Positions 1-12,170 are shown, numbered from the stretch's first letter. The stretch is 64,000 bases of DNA from Monilinia fructicola (GCA_008692225.1 VICG01000010.1:1054001-1118000), one strand, 5' to 3'. Notes: generated by a model not told the origin, from the letters alone. A program made the numbers and translations.

Positions 1-2
1 CA

Positions 3-584
3 TACACGTGGTTTGATGTCGGCTGGGAAAGAACAATTGCTACCACCAACGGTACATAAACACATTCCATTGAGGCTGGGACCGACTGCCCATCCTATCT
101 TGGAGGTCAAATATTAATTGATTTAGCAGGACCCCTTCCCGGTGGCCCACAATTCCACCTCTCCAAATCCAAATCGCCGGCTTCAGGGTCAACGAACGAG
201 ATCGTATGTGCTTTACAAACCATCTCCCCAGATGTTCAGAGTATCCCAGATAATTCTGTGAGAGACAATGCTACTGACCTTCCGAATTCACTTACGTTTA
301 AGCATAAACTCAACCCCGACCAAAGACACCTACAGAAAAACAGAACCGCGACAACTGCCTCGCAAGAACACACAATTGTATGGAGATTCGATGATGATAT
401 ACACCCGGAAAGTCCCGAGGCCGATGAATTAGAAGCACAAGGTAGAGGAAGAGAGACAGCAAACGGCGAATTCGTTCGCAGTCTTAGGATTGGCGATGTG
501 GTGACGATCTGGGCGAAAGCGAGGTATCCGGGATGGGCTAATACTGTGGAAGATGTGAGTATAGATGTTTATTGGGCAGTTTAG
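3..584 (+). CDS. conserved fungal protein, 3' part (5' end outside window)
   Basis: The 5' end is missing. Visible exons are <3..51 and 130..584, giving 167 residues plus TAG. The intron (52..129, 78 nt, GTACAT...TTAGCAG) is required because the frame has a TAA at 57-59, and removing it keeps phase. The visible N-terminal part contains YTWFDVGWER and the C-terminus contains VRSLRIGDVVTIWAKARYPG followed by WANTVEDVSIDVYWAV. This GD-x-V-x-IWAxARxPGWxN...VYW pattern is, from memory, the shared C-terminal module of many ascomycete proteins of unknown function, some with ankyrin or other repeats upstream. Which repeat domain precedes it cannot be seen here. The middle, roughly residues 20-110 of the visible part, is polar and low complexity. 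Function unknown. Confidence 0.75.
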
Positions 585-1043
585 GCTTTTACTTTCTGTC
601 GAGGACTAAAACTAGTCGGCGAGTTCATACCCAGTGCAGTTTCTTTAGTCGCTATGCGAGAATATGATAGGTTCAAATTGATATACAGGAGTAAGGGGTC
701 AACTGAAACGGTACGATGATATCATAAAATCCCTCGATAAATCTATGTTTTTTTTTTGAAATTTATAGGCTTGACTCCAACATCAACCCCTGGGTTGTAA
801 CCATGAGTTCTCTGATGATACACTTTGAACAACCTTGGAATACCCCAGTTCACCCATTGTGAGCCCAGCAAGTGTACAAACAATGGCGTCAGAATCCTTT
901 GGATCTAACATGCACATTTCAAATTCAGCCTCGTCCCTGCCGTAAAATATACTTAACAGTTTGCGGTGAAATTCCATTTCGGCTCGCCCTATAGATTATT
1001 GATTCTATCATACACACAATTCCTTAGATGCTATTTTACTCTA
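585..1043. other. convergent spacer between the partial gene and WBP1
   Basis: Holds the two 3' untranslated regions. A 64-codon open frame on the minus strand (783-977) lies just downstream of the WBP1 stop and shows no family resemblance. A T9 run sits near 750. Confidence 0.5.
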
Positions 1044-2632
1044 TCACTGAACTTTCTTTCCCCTTGTCGTCAGCTTCACTGGTACAGGCTTGCTCCATAA
1101 CCAAAGAGCAACAAAAGCAACCCAGCCCGTAACTGTGGCACCGATTCCAGCAATCCATGGCCAGGCATTGCTGATTGCCCAACTTCGGGTGTATTCATCG
1201 TGGGCAAAATGTCTTACTGTGACAGTGTTCTTTTCTTCGATGTTGGTGAAGAATGGTCGCTTATAATTGACCTTGAAGTTAAAGATACCATGTTGATCTG
1301 GGAGCTTGAAGCTTGTGGTGTATGTTTGGGAATCAGAAGTGGTAGTGGATGGTTCAAGCACAAGACGATGGAATGGCGAAAGCATAGAGAATTCGAGTTG
1401 GAGGGAGTCTCCAGTTGGAGGGGTAAATGGGATCCATTTGTTCCACGAGTACTCGGAAAGCTCGATTTCGTATGTCTGTTGAATTGTAAGCGATGTTTCC
1501 AAAATGAGAGTTGCTTGACTTACCACGTCGTTCTTAATTCTGTAGATCTTTGGGTTGATATCATTGCTTTTGATACCATTCTCATGGAGATAATGCCTGA
1601 TGCTTCCAACCTTGAGAACTCCAATTTCCTTGAAAGTCCAGCCGGTAACCTCTTTCGAGAATTCTTGATTCGCAGTCTTAATTTCCTTGGCATCAGATCC
1701 AACACCCCCCAAGCCAATGCTGCGCTTGACCTTAGCATCAAACCATGCGTCTTCTAAGACCTCCGATGACCCAATGACTGTGAATCTTGCAGAGTTTCTA
1801 GCCTGCAGGGTAGTAACGAGTGACAATTGTTGTCCAACTGCAAATGGGTCTTCTACGCCCTCCAGATCCTCTTTGGGGTTATATGAGTATGCGGTTCTTG
1901 GAGCTCGGAGGAGAGGAGTCAATAATGGACTATTATTTCCCAAAGTCTGTCCAACACCTCTGGGAAAAGCAATGACTTCCCCGCCTTTGCCATCTCCACG
2001 GAAGTAGTTCTTGACATCTGGTCTGACAGCATCTGGTCGTGGTAGAAGAACGACATCATGCGTCTCTGCAGCACTTAAGGTATCATAATTGAAGTGATCA
2101 ACAACAAGAGAATTGCGTTCTGTGGGGAGATGAATGTCGAGCTCTAAGAGTAACGATACAAGCGCAGTGGGGGTGGGGTGAGCCGATGAGAGTGTTAATA
2201 GAATGTTTCCGCCCTTGTTGATGAAATCGAGAAGAACCTTGGGTGTCAAAGCTGGTCCTAGACCTGCTACGTGTTAATTGGATTTATTCGAGTAATATCA
2301 GGACTCGTACCTTTTGACTTTGATGGTAAGACGAGCAAATGGTCGAAGGATCGCTCGCCCAATTCAAAAAGTCCCAATTTCTCGCTTTTGGGCGATTCGA
2401 AGGTTAATTTATATCCTCGTGCTAGATTCGCATAGTGATTAATATTATATGACTTAAAATTGCAAATCATTGTTAGAAACAGCTACATACCTTCAAGATC
2501 CCCAAAGTACTTTGAGTACTTTGACTTCTCAGACAATTCTTCCAACACAACCAGTAATTTATTTCCGCCGGAGCTCAAAGCTGAGACGGCACTGAGCAGG
2601 CCCAGTAACAGAAAAGAAAGAATCCACCTCAT
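1044..2632 (-). CDS. wbp1: oligosaccharyltransferase subunit WBP1 (OST48 family)
   Basis: Exons complement(1044..1475, 1524..2263, 2311..2421, 2491..2632), 474 residues. The product is the OST48/Wbp1 subunit of the ER oligosaccharyltransferase, which transfers the dolichol-linked glycan to Asn in nascent proteins. The ATG at 2632 was chosen because it opens a signal peptide (MRWILSFLLLGLLSAVSA). The lumenal part carries the family blocks KGLGPALTPKVLLDFINKGG and TYEIELSEYSWNKWIPF. One membrane segment (AWPWIAGIGATVTGWVAF region) precedes a short cytosolic tail ending KKVQ, a KKxx ER-retrieval signal. The intron at 1476-1523 is 48 nt, stop-free and in frame. It was removed because it has GTAAGT...CAACAG signals and interrupts a conserved block. 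It is divergent from the complex I gene on its 5' side. Confidence 0.95.
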
Positions 2633-2936
2633 ATTTTTGTTGTGGTCGACTGCAAGATTCTTTCTCTCGAAGTTGTGAATTGCGCGGCTTGAAGCTTTAG
2701 GAAACGTATGCAATGCCAAGAGTTTCCCATAGCTACAAGGATTGCGATTAGCGTCGGGTCACGGCACGTGATGCTACTACAAACTCGCGACATCAACGTC
2801 GAACTTCAAGCATCGAGCGATATTGAACACCGCAGAAATATTCAGCAGTAAGAAATCGCTGTGAATCGTCTGTGATCTGATCAGGTACACACAATCTCTC
2901 TTCTATACTAGAATTATGCTAATAGTCGCAGCCAAA
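2633..2936. promoter_or_regulatory. bidirectional promoter with CACGTG box and a likely 5' UTR intron
   Basis: This 304-bp spacer separates the divergent WBP1 and complex I 9.5 kDa starts. A palindromic CACGTG lies at 2765-2770 (context GGCACGTGATG), a common bHLH/CBF1-type site in fungi. On the + side a probable 5' UTR intron runs from 2885 to 2931 (CAG|GTACAC...GCTAAT...CGCAG), ending five bases before the ATG at 2937. Which gene the E-box controls cannot be told. Confidence 0.45.
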
Positions 2937-3245
2937 ATGTCGTCCACAATACCACGATTCTTCTCCCAACCTTTCCGGTACATACGATGGGCAGCCAATG
3001 AAAAGCCCGCTATCTTCTTCTCCTTAATCGTTGGAAGCATTGGGCCAGTCCTTGTTCTTACAGTACCAAAGATCCGTCATAGACTTGGGGATGGGCCAAG
3101 ACCGCAAATTCCTTTAACATATCCGAGTACGTCTTTGCATAAATTGCTCCGCAAGAGCCATTGATACTTGCAATTACTGACGAATGTACTTTGCATAGTT
3201 CCATCTGGACCGAGAAAACCTTTGAGTGGCTACGACGATGAGTAA
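2937..3245 (+). CDS. NADH:ubiquinone oxidoreductase 9.5 kDa subunit (complex I)
   Basis: Exons 2937..3126 and 3199..3245, 78 residues. It resembles the 9.5 kDa accessory subunit of fungal complex I described in Neurospora, a small single-pass protein of the inner mitochondrial membrane. Visible features are an N-terminal MSSTIPRFFSQPFRYIRWAA, a hydrophobic stretch around residues 29-46 and the closing block PSGPRKPLSGYDDE. The 72-nt intron (GTACGT...TTGCATAG, with ACTGAC branch) joins LTYP to IPSGP. An in-frame upstream ATG at 2916 would add seven residues, but it lies inside the probable 5' UTR intron, so 2937 is preferred. Confidence 0.9.
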
Positions 3246-5195
3246 AGGTTACATGGAGTAGGAAGACTGCTGGACGAAACGATTGTGTCTGTACATAGGG
3301 ATGGCGTCAATGAATCGAGGGAATACCTTTACAAGTGATATCATAGTGGAGCGCCGGCAATCACAATGGCCGTATTACAAGGGCTGGCTTCGTACAATTG
3401 TTTAAGTTGAAAGGTTCATCGCCTGGTATTGTTTCCGCATCAGCCCGAGTGGAAGACTAAGACTTGAATCGGTAATATTCTCTTTCTACCTATAAACCAC
3501 CACGGCGACTTGACTACTTCCCTTTCATTTGGAGATTTCTCGAAGCTTTATACAGTGAACCTAGTAACTATTTCGTAGGAATTGTGAGTGTCACCAATTG
3601 GCTTGTAGTTGAAGTGACATAGTTATACGCAAGTGCATTTGATTATACAAAGGATTACTTTTTTACTGCTCTTGGGATGGTACTGTCTCGTATGATAAAA
3701 TTAGCCATGCGCTTAGCAGCGTTAATTATAGCATGGCTCGTTTGGCTTGTTATCAAGATTCATATATGTGCTCCGGTTCATGAGAACTCATGCCGTCGAC
3801 ATCTATGATGCGAGGTGCATCAAATCTTCTAATAATGCACAAATGTAGCTGAAAATGCATGAGTGAGAAACGGTAGTTCTTTTATAAATTCACTTATCCC
3901 ATGGCCTTTTATGTCCCACCCAAGCCATCCCTATCGAAGGTTCGTGAGAAATGGGAATCTCCTTCTCAAAGCCTTCATCGCTTATTCTCGAATGATGATA
4001 TTCCTATGTGAACTGTTACTATGTGGACTATTGACCTACCCAAGGCATGACAGGAAACATCTCAGAATCTTCATAACCTCCCTTCTCAACCCTCATCCCC
4101 AATATGGAACAACAGCCAAGCAATGATTTTCCAACTGCTACAATCAGCGATAACAAAGAATGGCCGTATACATACCTGTATTTCTATTCGCAGCTATTTT
4201 CAAGGTAGTTGTAGTACAAGTCCCTTCCCTTCAATTTCCGGGCCCTTTTGAAATGCACATGAAAGATAAAAGGGGTGACTTCGATTAGCTTTGTTATGAA
4301 ATCTGGGTTTGGTGATTGCAAGAGTCATGAGCCCTAAACGTTATACTATTAGGCTCTGATTTGGTGAGATGACATACTTTTTTAATTAATTTACTCGGAT
4401 AATGCAGGCCACCGAGGTCTCTGACGCTGTTCTTTTTATTGGTGAATTTCAGTTAGCGGAGGACGATCATGTTGAACGTGGGTAAGATGTATATACCTAG
4501 TAGCTAAGAGGAACTTTAGGGGTGAGGTTGAGAAAATACGAAAAACTTACACTCTGCTGACGCCTGCATCTTCTGGTTGAACGAGAGATTATGGCAAATT
4601 CAGGCATGTTGAAGACAACGTTTTGTGAGTGCTATAAAATGAGAAACATCTTACAATGAGCTGGCTTACAACTCGCCATCCCAAGATTACAGCTTGCCGG
4701 CAAAGAGCAAAAGCACACAGATCAATACCAGAAAAATCGATGCTGGATATTTTTTACGGTCAAGCTGATTTCTAGCGTTGTTCAAGTTTGCACTGACTTC
4801 TCAAAAGTCAACAAACCTCAATGGTCACTCATCTCACCTGCCAACATTTTCATTTAACATAATGAGCAATGAGTCCAGAAGGATTGCAAAGCTCCAATGG
4901 GGCGATTCTGTGTATAATTTAGAGAGATGCGAAAGTATACAATACAAAATGGACACATAAATAGGGAAATTGTGTAATTGGATTGATTTACTTGTTTGGG
5001 CTGGCAATTGCGATTCTCTAATTTATGTGCAATATCTATTACTTTTAGCAATGACCTCGCCATGGAATCTCGTTAAAGTGCTGGCATACTTTACAAGTAC
5101 GTTTTCAAAGAAGAACCTTCTCGGCTATAAAGAATAGACATATCCGTCAGAAACTTTGCGACCTGGAATTCCTTGCACCCGTCGGTTGTTCCTTG
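3246..5195. other. gene-poor spacer, about 1.95 kb
   Basis: Only short open frames on either strand (longest about 87 codons at 3863-4126), with no family motif, repeated domain or consistent splice structure. Mostly AT-rich non-coding DNA; it presumably holds the 3' UTRs of the convergent neighbours. Confidence 0.5.
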
Positions 5196-6498
5196 TTAAA
5201 AGCCCAGCCCCGAGACATCAGCGCTTGTACGCTTTCCTTGTATCATCTCCGCCATTACTTTTCCAGTACCCAAGCTCAAACTAATACCCCAAGGACCATG
5301 TCCTGCAGCGAGCCAAGCACCTCCACCATCAGCACTTCTGGTCGTAAGTCCACCCAAATAATGCTCGGGAATCTTCGCTAATATCGGCGAACCCCTGTTT
5401 GTAACTGGCCGAAAGCACAATCCTCTTCTGATTACTTCAATGTCTCCATCGAGATTGAACATCCTTTTCGCCATCTTTTCCAATTTCTGAATTGCATCGT
5501 CGTGAATCTTTGACTCTGTCGCGAGTCTGGGTAAGACTATACTGGAGGAATTCAAGCCCGCAACATAGATCTCACCACCCTTCCTGGAGAATACCTCAGG
5601 AGAATACCCCTCCTCATCACTAGCAAACACAGCATGGCATTCCTTTTCATCCAGTTGATTATTCCAATTTGGTGCTCTGATAAGCAAAGAATGGCCAGCC
5701 AGACTCGAGACTGGCAATTTTACCACCGATTCTGGAAACAAAGTAGAAAACACCTCGGGCGACCAAGCACCTGCCGCTATTAAGATCTTCGTACATGGAA
5801 TATCAGATTCGATATCTGTAGAAGTGTGCAAGATACGTATGCTAGATATCTCGGATCTCATGTCTTGGTGGACTGATAAAGCTTTTGCGGGATGGTGAAG
5901 TTGGACGCCGCGGGCCAAACAGGCGGCGAGGAAGAATTGACATAGCTTCAGGGGATCACTTTACGTGTTAAGGTGGGTTGGACAATTGGGAGGGGGGCAT
6001 TGGATTAACTCACACTTGAGCTGTACTTCCCTCCTCACTAATGACTTCCAACTCATCACCCTCGCTCCTCTTCAACCATTCTGGTCCTTCAACGGCGGCA
6101 TCTACAGCTTCATTTCCACTGGCAGTCTCGGCTCTACTTCCACCACATCTCAGCCAATCATCCCCCCTAGCACCCTTCTTTCCACTCTTTCTTGAGTTTT
6201 CTGCAGCGACATGGCTTACATAGCTCATACTTTTACTCACACTGTACCCCCATTTTTCATCTCCTTGATGCTCACGCGCAAGTTTCTTATGCTCTTCGAA
6301 ACTCAAATGGCCCAACTCGGATAACTCTTCAGCAAACCAATCTTGAGAAAGAAAGCCACCTGCGTATCCAGACGCGGAAGAGAAAAGAGTAGGAGATGGA
6401 TCTACGAGATGAATTGTGGTGGGCTCCTGGGAAAGGGAGAGGTAGTATGCGGTCGAGAGACCAATTATTCCTGCCCCGAGGATTACAGTATTGGACAT
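5196..6498 (-). CDS. FAD-dependent oxidoreductase (DAO family, TDA3-like)
   Basis: Exons complement(5196..5958, 6014..6498), 415 residues. An FAD-binding DAO-type oxidoreductase: the N-terminus MSNTVILGAGIIGLSTAYYL is the Rossmann dinucleotide fold with GxGxxG at residues 8-13. The C-terminal half has the DAO-like blocks KILIAAGAWSPEV, RRGLCFRPVTNRGSPIL and GGGAWLAAGHGPWGISLSLG, typical of the flavin-contacting C-terminus. The overall pattern recalls fungal Tda3/Fap2-like proteins rather than D-amino acid oxidase itself; the substrate is not evident. The 55-nt intron (GTGAGT...CTTAAC...TAAAG) joins AQ to VDPLKLCQFF. It is divergent from the SDR gene (506-bp spacer). Cellular location is not clear from the sequence. 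Confidence 0.85.
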
Positions 6499-7004
6499 TA
6501 TGAAAAGGTTGAGAAAGGCGATCAATTTAACAAGGAATGTGCTCGAGAGATTTGCACTTTTCTATCTAAACACCTTGAGTCGATGCTCTCTTGCTGCATA
6601 CCTTGACATCTACGCTCTTCCATGCACATGATATGACGTAATGATCCAATGAGATTGAAGCATGTATGTTGTTTTAACCATGTTACTTGTAGATGTCGCG
6701 GCATTCTTAGAATTGTCAATTGTCCGTGAGGTAACAAGACCTCCACGATACGAATGCGAGCTGAATTCTATGTAGTGTGAGTGATATACATACACGAGTA
6801 CGTAGTGGGTAGGTGAACTTCTTCTTATCTCGAGCTTCCCATGATAAATTACAAAGCTCCAGATCTCTCTCTCGCTCGTTGCCCCACCAAACACATGTCA
6901 CCCACTCCCTCATCACGTTTTCCGCACCACCGGCACAATCATCACATACCTTCCTTATCCGCACCACCACCATCTTCTAACAATTTCATCGCTAGGAAAG
7001 AAAC
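6499..7004. promoter_or_regulatory. divergent promoter region, FAD oxidoreductase / SDR
   Basis: A 506-bp spacer between two divergent starts. It is C/T-rich on the + strand just before the SDR start (6860-7000), as is usual for fungal promoters. No specific operator is recognised. Confidence 0.4.
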
Positions 7005-8123
7005 ATGGCACCCAGAACAATTATTCTCACCGGTGCAAGCCGCGGAATCGGTTTCGCTATTGCTCAGAAACTTCTCAGGGAAAAGCATAATGTGGTGCTT
7101 GTAGCTAGGACTGCAGGACCCATGGAGGAATTGAAGAAACAGTATCCAGAACAGGTGGAAGTTGTTGTGGGAGATCTGAGCGATTTCAAGGTTGGTTGTT
7201 GAGAGGAAGGCCTGGCTTGAGAGATTTGGACGGGCCCTGTTACCCTCTGTGGAGAGCATGATGGAAGTGCAGGTAGTCACCTGCTGCTCCTAGCCTGGGG
7301 AGTTTGAAGTATCGACGCCGATAACCAGGAGCTATATCGTCTCCGAGAATAACTTGGAGGTTTCGCTTTGACTTTCCGCGGCAAAACATCCAGGAGCTCT
7401 CAACTGACCAGATTCCCCATGACCAGATAGGACCCCAAGCCGTCGATACCACTATCAAACGATTCTCTAAACTCGACGGTCTAATAGTCAACCACGGAAC
7501 CTTATCCCCGGTAAAACGCATAGCCGACAGCACCCCCGAAGAATGGCGCACCCTGTTCGACGTCAATTTCTTCAGCGCCCTAGCATTCGTCCGTCCCCCT
7601 CCCAATCCCATGTGGAAATCACATAAGAGCTAACCTCCACATAGATAACCTCTTCCATTCCCCACCTGCGCAAAAGCCAAGGCACCATCCTGCTCACCTC
7701 TTCCGGTGCGGCAGTCTCTTCCTATAGTACCTGGGGCCCCTACGGCTCCTCCAAAGCCGCGCTGAACCATCTTGCCCAGACGCTTTCCGTCGAAGAACCA
7801 CTGATCACCTCTCTCGCAATCCGCCCCGGCGTCGTCGATACTGAGATGCAACGGGAAATCAGGGGGCACAGCACTAGTGGAGTGATGGACAAGAAAGATG
7901 CAGAGAAGTTCCTTGGATTACACGAAGGAGGGAAGTTGTTGAAAGCGGAGCAACCTGGTGGTGTCATGGCGGGATTAGCTATCGATGAGAATTTAAAGGA
8001 AGAGGGATTGAGTGGGAGATTTTTGAGGTGAGTGATTTTTAGTTTCTGAAAGAATAGGGGTGAGGGGAAACTAATGGAAGGTATAGTTGGGATGATAAGT
8101 TGTTGGAGAAGTACCGGGTTTAG
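7005..8123 (+). CDS. short-chain dehydrogenase/reductase (YIR035C-like)
   Basis: Exons 7005..7190, 7427..7588, 7645..8027, 8087..8123; 255 residues. A classical SDR using NAD(P)(H): cofactor motif TGASRGIG at residues 9-16, NHG at 84-86 and the catalytic YxxxK at Tyr149/Lys153, followed by the RPGVVDTEM block. The pattern matches fungal homologues of yeast YIR035C; the substrate is unknown. The first intron is unusually long here (236 nt); its acceptor at 7426 was picked over 7411 because a CAACTGAC branch point lies about 20 nt upstream. The second intron has a weak donor (GTCCGT). The last exon is 37 nt and gives SWDDKLLEKYRV. First-intron boundaries are the least certain. Confidence 0.87.
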
Positions 8124-8701
8124 TTCTGAATCTAGTTCTGAATCGAAGCATGATTAGAACAAGAAAGACAGTAACAAAGCATGATCATGAAGAATATTTT
8201 CTCTTTTCATATAAGACTAGAGCAGGGTAAATGGCTATAGACCAATCACAACGAACAAACAGACACAATCTTCACTTTTAGTGAAGGAACAAGCCAATAG
8301 AATACTGCCTTTTCCATTTGAAAAGCTTTTGTTGCAGATCTAAAATAATTAATTGTCATGATCTTGTTGACTTCAATTGAAAGCCACAAAATGCGACTTT
8401 TCGCTTCAACCTCAACAGGGTCATGTACTTCCTCACCACTTCATCTTTCCAGGAGACACTCCACGAATTGTCTGAATCAAATCCATCGATATGGAAAAAT
8501 GTATAAGTTTACATCTAGCCAGCCCGCCGGGTATCATGCAAAAAGGCATTCACTACTTTCCTCATTCAACCACCGCCTCCTTTCTGCTTCGTTCACCCCT
8601 TCATCTTCTGCGTTCATATTTTGACTTGGCGGATGCCAGGATAGAGTCTCTGGCTGATTATGCCATCTGTGCTAGGCTGGCTGTAAAAGCACAGCGGATG
8701 C
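8124..8701. other. convergent spacer
   Basis: The 578 bp between two convergent genes holds both 3' UTRs. No coding signal; short open frames at 8358-8724 overlap the 3' UTR and end of the neighbouring gene and have no recognisable motif. Confidence 0.5.
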
Positions 8702-10542
8702 TCAGGACGAAGCTCCTGGTTTAGGACTATTCTGCGCGGTCCCACCTCGTTTCATTAGTCCAGCAAAGAAAGATGCTAATGCTTCATTCTGAACTTTGCC
8801 ATCTGCTGATGCATCGGTACGAGCACCCGGTGTTGTTGACTCTGGCGATGAATATGCTTGTCGGTCCTATGTCTTGTTAATTTTGTGCAAAGATTTCCGT
8901 GCTGGAGAAAACACATACTCTTAATCTTTGCAACATATCATCAGCATCGACCTGAATACCACCCATATTGAATTGCACCGGTCCAATATGCTCACTGACC
9001 CTTCCTTCATCCGATACTTTCTCCTCGCCGTTCCCATATTCACTTGATACCTTCCGGCCATTGATTAAACGACCACTATCCACGCTTGAGACATCAGGTC
9101 CTTGACTGATTGTATGTAGTACTTCAACTTGAGAGGCCAGAAAATCCTGAGCATCTGGACTGGATACCTCCAGTTTGAGACCTTGTGATTCTGCAGATGT
9201 TGCTTGCAAGGCATCAAGGCTGGGGTCGCGAATGACTTCTTCGTACGCTGATACAGCGCCGCCTCCCGATAAAGGTTCTTCTGGTTGTGATGGCGTACTT
9301 GTACCATCGCCGTTAATTATGGGCTCTGGATCTTCTTCAATGTCCAGTGACCAGCCTTTGTTTACTTCTTCTACATCGAAACCTTCGCGCAGGACTCGGA
9401 TTTTACCCCAGGAGTCCCAATTAGGGGGCACGACTACCTTGTCGCGATCAATGACGTTGTGCCTAATAGGTTGTCGTTTGAGAAGAGAGTGTATGCCAAG
9501 AGAAGAGTGTATTAGACCTTGCAGGGGACTTGTGACTCCTGGTGTTGTGTAGATGAGAGATGCACCATCTGATGTAGTCAGCATGTATATATGTGAACTT
9601 ACTAGACATCAAACCTACGCTTGAGGAGGATTGTGCGCAGAGACTGTAGAACGAAGTCGAATTCATCCTCCTTCCACGAACGCTCTTTCTCCAATGCTTC
9701 GATTTTGTCAGACTGGGTACTTGTTAATAGAGCACATTTAGTGTCCGGACTGTAAAACCTACGTTTTGACAAACCACACATAGTGGCAGACCCAAAGCTT
9801 CTTCCCATTCGCCAGGACCCAACGGCAAACTGACATCCCCCTCAGTAGCAGTGCTTCCTCCACCGTCCAAAGTACTTCCACCGCGCCCCCTGTCCCTCCA
9901 ACTAATCATAACCTCCTCCATTTTCTCCTTGCAGTCCTCATCCAGAGATATCAGTAGCGGCCGCAGAAGACGAATCCAGTCCCGAAGTTCTCTCAGCCAG
10001 AACCACGGTTGCGACCAGTCTAGTAGAATGACAATAAGTGTATTTGGGATCGTTTGGGGTGTAAGAAGTGGTTGCATTAGAGGTGTGAAGGAGGGTGAAG
10101 GGTCAGCGAGTAGATATAAAGACAATCGAGCCAAGATATCTAGATAATGTCAGATCCTCATTTGAATGGTCAACTGCACCGGATGTAGCGTACCCTCATG
10201 ATCCGCATCCAAAACATCATGATATGTGTACCCCAAAGCAAAGTTGTTTGCAATAGGAGGTTGTTTGCTATTCTGTCTTTCCTGAGATTTCCTGGTCTCA
10301 TCTACAGACAAAGCCTCTAGGAATTCTCTCTGTGAATCCGCCGTTCCTCCTGATTTGTATTAGTATTTCCCCTCTTTGGCAGTTCGGGATGCTGCTGCAA
10401 TACCTAGCACAAGGATATTCTTCTCCGGCAATCGTTTCCCACTCGCTACTCCATCCAGCATGGATGACCACATATCCTTCTTTTCCTCATCATCCGTCGA
10501 TGTCGTAGCTTGCGTGTATGTTGACGCCCTATTGTTCGCCAT
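8702..10542 (-). CDS. cytoplasmic dynein light intermediate chain
   Basis: Exons complement(8702..8866, 8919..9568, 9619..9712, 9763..10139, 10194..10349, 10404..10542), 526 residues. A subunit of cytoplasmic dynein, which drives minus-end-directed transport and nuclear positioning in hyphae. Family blocks in order: KKDMWSSMLDGVASGKRLPE and KNILVLGGTADSQREFLE at the N-terminus, ARLSLYLLADPS, EDEFDFVLQSLRTILL, then KVVVPPNWDSWGKIRVLREG. The C-terminal third is low-complexity and ends with EALASFFAGLMKRGG. All five introns are 50-54 nt and preserve phase. The P-loop position reads GGTADSQ, with no GKS/T lysine, as in other fungal family members. Divergent from the Ist3 gene (332 bp). Confidence 0.94.
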
Positions 10543-10874
10543 ATTCGCTGTCTTGAAGGTTTATTTACCTCCTTTCTCCAATATCGCTCCCGTAACCATG
10601 CGGCTGGTATGTTGATCTTTCGAGCCTAGGTTTTGTTGTTGATTCTTCCCAGCCCAAAAATTTCCCATTCGATATATGGAAGGTAAGGATTAATTATCGC
10701 ATTGGTTGATCTAGACCTCATCAAGTTCTATGGTTTGGGGAAGCTTCATAAGTTGTGAGCGCGAACCGGTGCAGTGAACACGCGAGGCAGGGGCCAAATC
10801 TTTATTTTGGCAGCCTTGTCCTTGTTTCTTCCGCCTCACCATAATTGTTTCACACTTTGCATATCATACACACA
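10543..10874. promoter_or_regulatory. divergent promoter, dynein LIC / Ist3
   Basis: A 332-bp spacer between divergent starts. No specific binding motif stands out. Confidence 0.35.
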
Positions 10875-11931
10875 ATGAATAGTATTCGTCAGATTCAAGA
10901 GCTCAACAGACGTGAGTTGGAGAATGGAGTGTAAGTTCACAAGTCTATTATTGATTCCAGTTAAATTCTAATTTCAATTGCGATGAAGCATGCCTTGCTA
11001 ATCGATCCCTAGCTCTCCATCTGCCTCATGGCATACGGACTATCGCGATACAGCTTATATTTATATCGGCGGCCTTCCTTTTGAGCTATCTGAAGGAGAT
11101 GTACTGACTATATTTTCGCAATATGGTGAACCTACATATATCAATTTGGTGCGAGATAAGGAAACCGGAAAGTCCAAGGGTTTTGCATTCTTGAAATATG
11201 AGGACCAAAGGAGCACAGATCTAGCTGTCGACAACTTAGGAGGTGCGGTAATTGCTGGTAGAACCCTGAGGGTAGATCATACGAGATACAAGAGAAAGGA
11301 AGGCGAAGAGGATCCTGGGATGGATCTGAATGGGGACCTGGATGGGGAAGGGGAAGAAAGACGCAAGAGACGAAGGGCCAGCGAGGAGAGCGAGGGTAGC
11401 GATGATGAAGAAGAACAGAGGCCGATGCTTAAAGAGGAGAGAGAATTAGCGCTCTTGATTCGAGATCACGACGAAGATGATCCAATGAAAGCATTCCTGA
11501 TTGAAGAGAAGAAGGAAGAGGTCGCAAAAGCACTAGCACGGGTCAAAGGGGAAAGCAAGTCGGAGAAGTCTGAGAAGAGCAGAAAGCACAGACATCACCA
11601 TAGGTCTCGGCGTGTCAAGGACGAAGACGATTCAGATGGTGATCATTCGCGGCATAGATCCCATGGTCGCGATAGGGAACGAGAGCGGGAATCTAGGAAG
11701 AGGTCGCCAGGAGATGATCGAAGAAGAGATAGGAGATCACGGCGTGAACGATCACCAAGCGAAAAGGAAGATGATAAATACGATTCTCGATCACGGAGAG
11801 ACAGAGATAGAGATGCGCCAAGGCGTCATGATTACGAACGAGAAGGTAGGGACAAGGATAGGACTAGCGAGAGACGAGAAAGGAGAGATGATTCAAGAGA
11901 GAACAGACATGATAGACGGAGGCAACACTAA
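10875..11931 (+). CDS. ist3: U2 snRNP / RES complex RNA-binding protein Ist3 (RBMX2)
   Basis: Exons 10875..10930 and 11013..11931, 324 residues. RRM protein of the RES complex that stabilises U2 snRNP and promotes splicing and pre-mRNA retention in the nucleus. The N-terminus MNSIRQIQELNRRELENGV leads into one RRM (about residues 33-110) with RNP2 IYIGGL at 35-40 and RNP1 KGFAFLKY at 74-81, then the Ist3-typical RVDHTRYKRKE. The C-terminus (about 120-324) is a long acidic, then Arg/Ser/Asp-rich low-complexity tail, longer than in budding yeast and as expected for filamentous fungi. The intron is 82 nt. Convergent with Hsv2, with only 239 bp between stops. Confidence 0.93.
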
Positions 11932-12170
11932 TGAAGCACGAGAGAACCCTGATATTGATAGGTCAAAATGCCTTTAAAGTAAGCATTGAAGAAAGCTTAA
12001 TGGTTTTATAAATACCGACTCGGTGCGATTTGAAAGCTCTTACCTATGCCACCCCTTAGCAATGCGCAACGCCCACCCATATATGATAATGCCTAACCAA
12101 CTCCGATCATAATGGTATCCCGACTCCTTGCCGTGCCGTGATATATATGCATCAAAACTTGAAAGGGAGT

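Noticed and set aside
783..977. 64-codon minus-strand frame downstream of WBP1
   Set aside because: Lies in the probable WBP1 3' UTR, no homology or splice support.
1200..1757. 185-codon + frame
   Set aside because: Antisense to the conserved WBP1 exons; a shadow of coding sequence.
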